Source of the DNA: Megascapheus bottae
Taxonomy: Eukaryota > Chordata > Mammalia > Rodentia > Geomyidae
Assembly (NCBI GenBank): GCA_024803745.1
Contig: JANJXV010000043.1
Location: 8,984,018-9,048,017 of the forward strand
Direction: 5' to 3'
DNA: 64,000 nt
Shown: positions 49,101-57,600 of the stretch, piece by piece
Numbering within the stretch: position 1 is the first letter of the stretch
How the letters are laid out: each line of letters starts with the position of its first letter
Notes under the pieces: generated by a model
Seen by the model: the letters and a program-made list of their open reading frames with translations, nothing else
Database searches by the model: none
What the model was told of the DNA's origin: nothing
Position numbers and translations under genes: made by a program

Positions 49101-51621
49101 AGGACACCATTGAGGCCTGAGTTCAAGCCCCAGGACTGACAGAAAAGCAGGGAGGGGCTTTTCCTAATGACAGAGTTGAGGAAAATTTGAGGTGCTGGGA
49201 CAGTGAAGGGAAGGTGACTTACCTTCTCCCCAGGGATACCAATGGGTCCCTGCGGGCCAGGGATTCCCTGCAAAGATGGAAAGAGGGTGGAGTAAGGTAG
49301 GACTGTGAGTCTCCAGATCGGAGAGGCCTAGGGTCTCAGTGGATCATCCCCCACCCCTACCCCATTGCTAGGAAAGGCAATTCCAACCTGGGACCCATGG
49401 TTCCCCTGTTGTCCGGGGGGGCCCGGCTCTCCTGGAGGTCCCTGCAGAGGAAGTGGGGGTCTCACGTTGGTAAAGCTGAGGTGATGGGTAGCTGGCATGG
49501 ACCAAGATCACGGGGGTCAGAGGATCGCATACATACCACATTGCCTTTGGCACCGGGGGCCCCATCACTTCCGGTGACTCCCTGGGGAGGTGGGGGGAAA
49601 GAATGTGAGACCAGGGGCAGGGGATGGAAGACAGAGGGTGGAGGACCTCGGAGGATGGAGGATGGAAGACAGAGGGTGATGGAGGATGGAGAATGGAGGC
49701 CTGAGGATGGAAGACGGCCTGAGATGAGATGTCAAGAGACAAAAGTAGACAGGCAAGTGAAAAAGACAAGACAGTGACATTCTCACCGGGCGTCCCAGGG
49801 GTCCCGGGGAGCCTCTGGGGCCAATCAAACCTCGGGGACCCTGCAAAGAAGTGGGGTACAAGCTCAGCTTTCTGTGGACCTGTGTCTTCCAGGGACAGAG
49901 ACTCCCCCTTCTCTCTCCATCCCCAGCAGGGGTGGGTGGGGCTGATACGCACCGGCTCCCCAGCCTGGCCAGTGGGCCCTGGAGGCCCCTCTGCTCCCTG
50001 TGGGAAGGGGTCAACATTAGGAGGGGGGTACAAGCCCCCCATCAAGGAGGCCCTGTCCCCCCCTAAATGAGGGATCTCAGAGTTAAGTTGTAACAGAGTC
50101 CCCAACACTTGAACTCAGGGCTGGGGCGCTGTCTCTGAGCTTTTGTGCTCAAGTCTGGCGCTCTACCACTTGAGTCACAGCATCACTTCCAGCTTTTGGC
50201 TGGATCGTCAGAGAGAAGACTCTCAGGGACTCTTTTTTCCTGGCTGGCTCTGAACCATGATCCTCAGACCTCAGCCTCCTGAGTATCTGGGATTACCGGC
50301 ATGAGCAACTGGGGCCTGGCCTGGACTTACAAGCTGTCTTACCTCTGGTTCTTACAGTCAGGTCTGAGTTCTCATGCCCTTTTAGAGGCGCTTGATAACA
50401 GCCAAAATACCCCTAATTCAGTCCTTAAATTCTTCCCTCATTGCTGGTCTGAACCTCCAGATCCCCCCACCCCCGCAAAGTCCCCTGTAAACTTACTTTC
50501 GCCCCATCTTCTCCTGGGGGGCCAGGTCGTCCCACATGGCCAGAGTCACCCTAGAATGGGGGACAGAGGGGAGATGGGAAAGGAGACACCCACACACTCA
50601 GCAGGAGAAGAGAGGAGTGTGGAAGCCAAGGCCCTGGTGGCTCACGCCTCTCATCCCAGCTACTCAGGTGGCTGATATCTGAAGATCCCAGTTCAAAGGC
50701 AACCCAGACAGGAAAATCCGGGAGACTCTTATCTCCAATGAGCCACCAAAAAGCTGGAAATGGAGGCATGGCTCAAGGGGCAGAGTACCAGCTCATGCAC
50801 AGTACCCAAGCCCTAAATTCAAGCCCCAGGACCAGCACCAATCAAAAAGAGAAGAAGGTGGCACAGGCAGGTGAAGATTTGGACTGCAGCCTTGAGGCTA
50901 ACAGCAAGGGAGGAGGGGAGGGGCTGAATTGTGAAAACAAAGAGGGGGTTCCATGGGGGTACAGGAATCATCTACTCACCCTTTCTCCTTTCTCACCAGG
51001 CAGCCCTGGCAGGCCATCAAAACCTCGATCACCCTGGGCAAAGAGATACCAGCTGAGTCTTTTTTTTTTTTTGCTAGTCCTGGGAATTGAGGAATCGAAC
51101 CCAGGTCTTCCTGCAGGTTAGGTGAGTACTTTACCACTAGGCCAAACTCCCAGCCTACCAGCTGATCCTTGAACCCGTGACTTAAGCAGTCTCTACCACC
51201 ACCCTGTCCTAATACAAGGCTTACCTTAGGCCCTGTGTCTCCTGGGATGCCCCGAGCCCCATCTGCTCCAGAGCGGCCCTAAAGGAAAGGGAGCCCAAGA
51301 CTCAAGGATAAAACCTCCCCTGCCCACCCACCCCCCCTCAAAAAATAGGAGTTCCGATGAGGCCATCCTGGACGTCGTCTTTATGTGTGTGGCACACTGG
51401 ATGCAGTGACTCATGCCTGCAATCCAGCTACCCACGAGGCTAAGATGCAAAGGCCGCAGTTCTGAACCAGCCCATTCAAGGAGTCCAGAAGACTTGTATC
51501 TCCAGTGACCCACCAAAAAGCTGGAAGTAGAGCTATGGTTCAAGTGGTAGAGTGCCAGCCTTGAGCAAGAAAAGCTCAAGGATAACACCCAGGCTCTGAG
51601 TTCATTCCCTAATACATTCTC

Positions 51622-51677
<56 letters not shown>

Positions 51678-54600
51678 GCACACACACACGCACACACACA
51701 CGCACACACGCACACACACACGCACACACACACGCACACACGCGCACACACGCGCACGCACACGCACACACACACGCACACGCACGCACACACGCACACA
51801 CACACACGCACACACATGCGCGCACACACGCGCGCACACACGCGTGCACACATGCACACGCACACACACACACACGCACACGCGCACACACACACACACA
51901 CACACACGCACGCACGCACGCACGCATGCGCAGAATTCTCATTGCTGGGGTGTGGGAATTTCTGCGCATGCTTTTCCTTCATCCTGGCCTAGGGCCTGGC
52001 CACACCTGGACTCACAAGCTGAGCCTTCTCCCCACCACATCCTCCAGACTCCACCAGCCTGCACCCCAGAGCCCGGTGCTCTGCTCCCACCACTGACCCA
52101 AGACCCAAGACCCCCAGATAGCACCATGGGACAGACTAGGGGCTGCGCAGGTGGCATGGTGACCCAGGAGGCTACTCACCATCTTGCCTTCTCGGCCGGG
52201 AGGCCCAGGGGGGCCCTGCAGACCTCGGGGACCCTAGAAGAGAAAGAAAAGGAGGGAAGGAGAGGAGGAGGGAAGGAGAAGAGGAGGGAAGGAGGGAGGG
52301 AAGCAGGAAGGAGAAGGGAGGAAGGGGCAAGAGGGAGAGTAGAGCAGAGGACAGATGTCTGGTGGGTCACTGTAGGAAGTGCAGGAGTTCCCAGCATCTC
52401 TGGCATGCCCCCATGGGGTCCCCCTCCACCTTCCAGGGGGCAGACCTGCACCCCACTCACCCTACCCCCCGACCTCACCTGTGGCCCTGCTTCTCCAGAA
52501 TCCCCTTTCAGGCCTGGATATCCAGGGAGACCCTTGCAGGAGGAGGAGATGGGGTGCGGTTAGAGGGGGGAGCCCCGTTTCTGTGGACCAACGTCCCCCA
52601 GACACACACCCTCTTACCACAGGACCTGGGCGCCCGGTGAGCCCCACAGGACCAGGAGGGCCTTTCATGGACAGCTGGAAAGACAGAGAGAACAGAGCCC
52701 CAAGTCTCTCATGAGCTCCCCAACAGTCCCAACAGAGGTGCTTCTGTGGTTCCCCTCAAGATCCCCCGCCCAGATTTGTGAGTGGAACCTGCAGACGTTA
52801 TCCCTGGGAGGTGGTTAAGTGGGGGTCACAGGAGTGAGGCCCCCAGGAAGGCCTGTGGTACCCTCAGCTGGGGCCTGCCCAGCAGGGGGGAGCACCACGC
52901 CCCTCCGCCTCTCAGCCCTCTGAATCAAGGGTCTGGGGCTGGGGGAGTGGGGGGTTGTATATAGCAATGGAAATCCAAGGCAGTTTTCTTTAGGAGGACG
53001 AAGTGCCCCCCCCCAACTTCTGGCCAGCCCTCTGCTCTCCTTCCTGCTGTCATCGCTTACATGCAGTCTCCCCAGCACCCCCCTGAAAACACACACACAC
53101 CTGAGCCTGTTGCAGTACCGCCTGGGCCTGGGCCTGCTGGAAAGACACTGGGGGTCCCTTGAGAGAGCCACTTGCAAACTGGAACTAAGAGAAATCACTG
53201 GTGAGGAACGCAGCAAGAGTCCCCTTCTCTCCCCCACATCAGACTGTCACACTCCCCACCCTGTCACCGCTGGGCCTGCTGCTCTCCTCCTTACCGGCAT
53301 CATGATTACAGTGCCTGGTGGGCCTCGAACCCCATCAATGCCAGGAATCCCAGGAAGGCCAGCGGGGCCCTGAGAGACAGACCAAGAGAGAAACATGGGT
53401 GGAGGGAGGAGAAGAAAAGATACACAGGGAATCAGTGGCAGAAAGATGGAGACCAGGAAGCAAGAGGAGAAAGAGGAGGAGAGAGAAAGAGACAAGGAGA
53501 GAAAGCTCCACGCAGGGTACTGGTGGCTGACATGGGTACTTCTAGCTACTCAGGAAGCTAAGACCTGAGGATCATGGTTCAAAGCCAGCCAGGGCAGGAA
53601 AATCCATGAGACTTGAATTAAGTATCTCCAATTAACTACCAAAAAAACAAACACAAAAACAAAAAACAGAAGAAGTACTGTGGCTCCAGTGGTAGAGCAC
53701 CAGTAGCCAAGAGCCAAATGAGAACAAAAGGACCTGAGTTCAAGAAACTGGAGAGATGGTTCCTAGATAGGAGTAATCAAAAGGGGGGGGGAATCAGTGC
53801 TAGGCCTGCCATGGTCTCCCCAGGCCCAGCCCCTCCCATTCACGCTCAGAACTTCAAGATCCCAGCCAGACATCTCATCCCCTGCTAAGGAAAAAAAACC
53901 ACAGGGGAAGTCTCTTACCGGAAGACCCCGGTCCCCTGGAAATCCTGGTGGGCCAGGAGGTCCTGAGGGGCCAGTCACCCCCTGTTGAGATCAGAGAAAC
54001 GAAAGTCATAGGAGATGCAAAATCTGAGCTAGACTGAATTCAACCAACCTCTGACCCCCCCCCCGTCCCCCCCAAACACACGCAGCTTTCAGGAATTCCT
54101 GAACCCTTCAGATACACTGGGTCATACCAGCATTGAACTCCACACTGAACTCAACCCTTAATTTCATTCATTCTTTGGACATCAAATACCCAGGCAACAT
54201 TATACCCCAGTCCCCAAAGGCTTAAATACTCCTCCCCTCTCTCAGCCATGAAAGAGCCAGGTACAGTGTCGCACGCCTGTAATCCCCACACTCAGGAGGC
54301 TGAGGTAAGAGGATCATAAGTTCCAGGCCATCCTAAGGTACCTAGGAAGACTGTCTCCAAACAGAAACGGAAAACAGGAAGAAAGGGAATGTGGTCATTA
54401 CTCACTCGTGGTCCCAGAGCTCCTGGAGGTCCCTCAAACTGCTGTCCCTGGAGAGAGAAACAGGTATGACCCCCTGTCCAAGTGAGCCCCTCTACCACTG
54501 CAGATCACCCCTGCCCCTCACCTGCTCTACCACAGCCGGTTCTCCTTTGGCTCCCTTCTCACCAGTGCCCTAGAAACAGGAATAAGGAGAGGAGGTGTGA

Positions 54601-57600
54601 GCCAGCGCCGCCCTTCCACACAGAGGACCCACCCACTTTATCTGCATCCCATCCTTTCCTCAGCCAATAGGCATCGAGCTCAGTCTCCTCCACCAATCAG
54701 GCAGGGCTACATCCAGGTGAAGGGCGTGACCTCTTGAGGGCCCTCATTCAGGTCAGTGATTTGGCCAAGTTAGTCAAAGCCTATGGCCAGTTGCAGCATG
54801 GTGAACGGTCTGTGTCTCCGGTGAGGAGGAATGAGTTAAAACCATGCTTGATTCTGGACAGGCACTCAGGCTCTTTACCTCACCCTCTGTCCAACATCAA
54901 GGCAAGAAATGTCATTTCCTCCAGCACCTTGGCTAAAAATATCATCTCTCTTCTCTGCTGAGGAGCTCCAAGCTTTCGCAGCTTTCACCACCTCCCGTGA
55001 ATTCTGGAATTTTCTAGCTTGGCATATCCATTCAGGGGTTTTGGCAATGTCGCCCTAGCCTGCTTCAAATTGGGATCTGCCTACCTCTGTCCCTCTTGTC
55101 TCTGGGACCAGAGGTGCAGGCCATCACAACCAGCGTGCCTGTTGACATGGGATCCCACTAACTTTTTGCCTGAGCTGGCCTCAAACCACAATCCTCCCAA
55201 CATCTGCCTCGTGAGTAATTCGGATTACAGGCATGCACTACCATGCTTGGCCTGAGATCCCCGTGTCATGCCACAAGGCCCAAGAACTCAGTTTCTGCAA
55301 TGGTCCCCGTCACAGATATACTTTCATCCACCTCCGGCTGCAAGACCCAAGTGGCGCCTGTCCCCAATTGGCTTCCTGGCTGCTTTTCTGCTTTCCCCTG
55401 GTGTTCATCTGCAGAGCACCCCACCCCCATCTCAGACTTACAGGAAAGATCTGGAACTCAGTTCTGGATGGCTGCTCTGCTGCTCGGAATTCTGGAAGCA
55501 TAGTCGGGCGCCCTCCTTCTTCATCCTCCTCGGCTGTGTCAATCTCAGGGGTCCTTAGCCCAATTCTGCTTTCAGGGTCCTTTTCCCCCTGAGAAGGTAG
55601 GGGCAGGCCTGCTTTGATCTTTTGCTTTATGCCAACCCCCTTCCCCCCATGAACTGGGTCTTCCCTTTCTAGAACAATCCATGTACTACTGACCTGGAAG
55701 ATGGTAACGTTTTGGCCAATGGTCACAGTGGTGGTGAGAATCACAGGTGTGGCAGCTGGAGACGTGATTGGAATTGGTGTCTCCGTGTTGGCAACAAGAG
55801 TGGAAGTCTGGAGTGGGTAAGTATCAGGAATCTGGGGTCAGGTTGATCAATACAGGTAAGAGATCCAGCCATCAGTGGTCACATCTGTCGTCCCAGCTAT
55901 TCAAGAGGCTGAGAGCTGAGGATCTCAGTTCAAAGCCAGCCTGGGTGGGAAAAGCTATGAGACTCTTATCTCCAAGGAACCACCAGAAGACTGGAAGTGG
56001 TGCTGTGGCTCAAAGTGGTAGAGCTTAGAGACATTGTCCAGGCCCTGAGGGCAAGTCCCATGTTGTCATGGGACTTGAACAACAACAACTATATATTTCT
56101 ATACATGTGGGCTCCCTGGTGGCCAGCTGGGCTGCAAGGATGAAGAGCAGGACTGGGCCATAGAGCAGAGCCTAGCTAACTCCAAAGCCCACAGAGATCA
56201 AGGCCAAGATCTCAGAGCCAGATTTCTGGCAGACTAACCCCATGGCCTCTCCCAGGACAGAGCTCAGTGATCAGCCAGCCAGGCCACAAAGAGTCAGCGC
56301 CTTCTGGCCTGGACAGCTACAAAAGTGGTCAGGGTGGAAGGAAGTGGGGGCAGGGGATGAAGACCTGGGAAGCGGGGGTTCAGAGCTGAGGAAGGGACTG
56401 GGATGAAGCAGATGGCTTCTGGTATCTATTCTGGGATAGGAAGATCTGGAATTGACTCATGGGACAACCAACGATCCCTCAACCCAAATAACACCAGAGG
56501 GGCTTGAACTCAGGGCCAGGGCACCGTCCCTGAGCTTCTTTTTTCCTCAAGGCTAGAGCTCTATTACTTGAGTCATAGCTTCACTTCTAGCTTTTTGGTG
56601 GTTTCTTGGAGATAGCAGTCTCATGGACTTTTCTGCCTAGGCTGGTTTTGAACTGTTGTCCTCAGATCTCAGCCTGCTGAGTCGCCAGAGTTACAGGCAT
56701 GAGACACCAGTGCCTGACAATGCCAAGCCACTTATTGCTTTAGCTGTTTTGTCAGGAAGGATCTTGAGGTTTTGTGCTTTTCTTTGGGTAGTCTGGTCCG
56801 TGATTTTTTTTTTTTTTTTGGAGGAGGGGTGGTTTGAAATTGGGACTTGAACTTGATATTGGATACTTTCTTTCCTTGGCAGGCACTCTACCACCTGAAC
56901 CGTGCCCGCAACCCATGATTCTCCCTTCTCTTCCTCTCTTGTACTTAGCATAAACTGGGGTACATTATTACTGGGCTGTTGGGTTGAAATGGGGACCTCC
57001 TTGAGTGCAGTCATCATTTGAGAGAGACCCAGAACTCAGCAGCCAAAGACCTAGGGACCAAGGTTAGAAGGAGGGGTCAGAGACCCGCGGAGTTCGAGGC
57101 TGGCAGGGGCCTTACCTGCTTCTCCAAGGCACTCGCGGGCGTCGAAGTTGGGGCCAGGGTTTCCTTGTTTTTTTTCCTTCCCTTCCCCTTGCGACCACGG
57201 CCTTTCTTCTTCCCTTTCCCCTTCCCCTTGCGTCGAGGAGGGGGGGTTGGGGTCTCTGGCTTATTCTGGGGTGTCTGGAAAGAGTACCATGCTCAGGCCT
57301 GGTGCACCCCAAGTAAAGGTCACGCAGGATCTATCCATCCTTGGCTAATCGTTAAGTCTTCCCCATTTGGGATCGAGAACCCTCCATCCCATTTTGGGGG
57401 CACACAGGTGCAGGATTCACTCCTGCCTGAGCACCAGAGTCAGGGGAGACTCCAGGTAGGGCAGCAGCCCCCTCCACTCACCCCTGCAGTTAAGGGATCC
57501 TCTGGTTCGCAGCCAGGGAGGTACAGCTTGCAGGTCTGGAAGGCTGCCTGGGGGTCTGGGATTATCAGAAGCTCTTGGATGTCCCCCTGACAGAGGATGG

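Noticed and set aside
51226..51982. Cys/Val-rich frames on the minus strand
   Set aside because: Products of the CA/CG repeat. The end at 51226 only overlaps COL5A3 exon 17.
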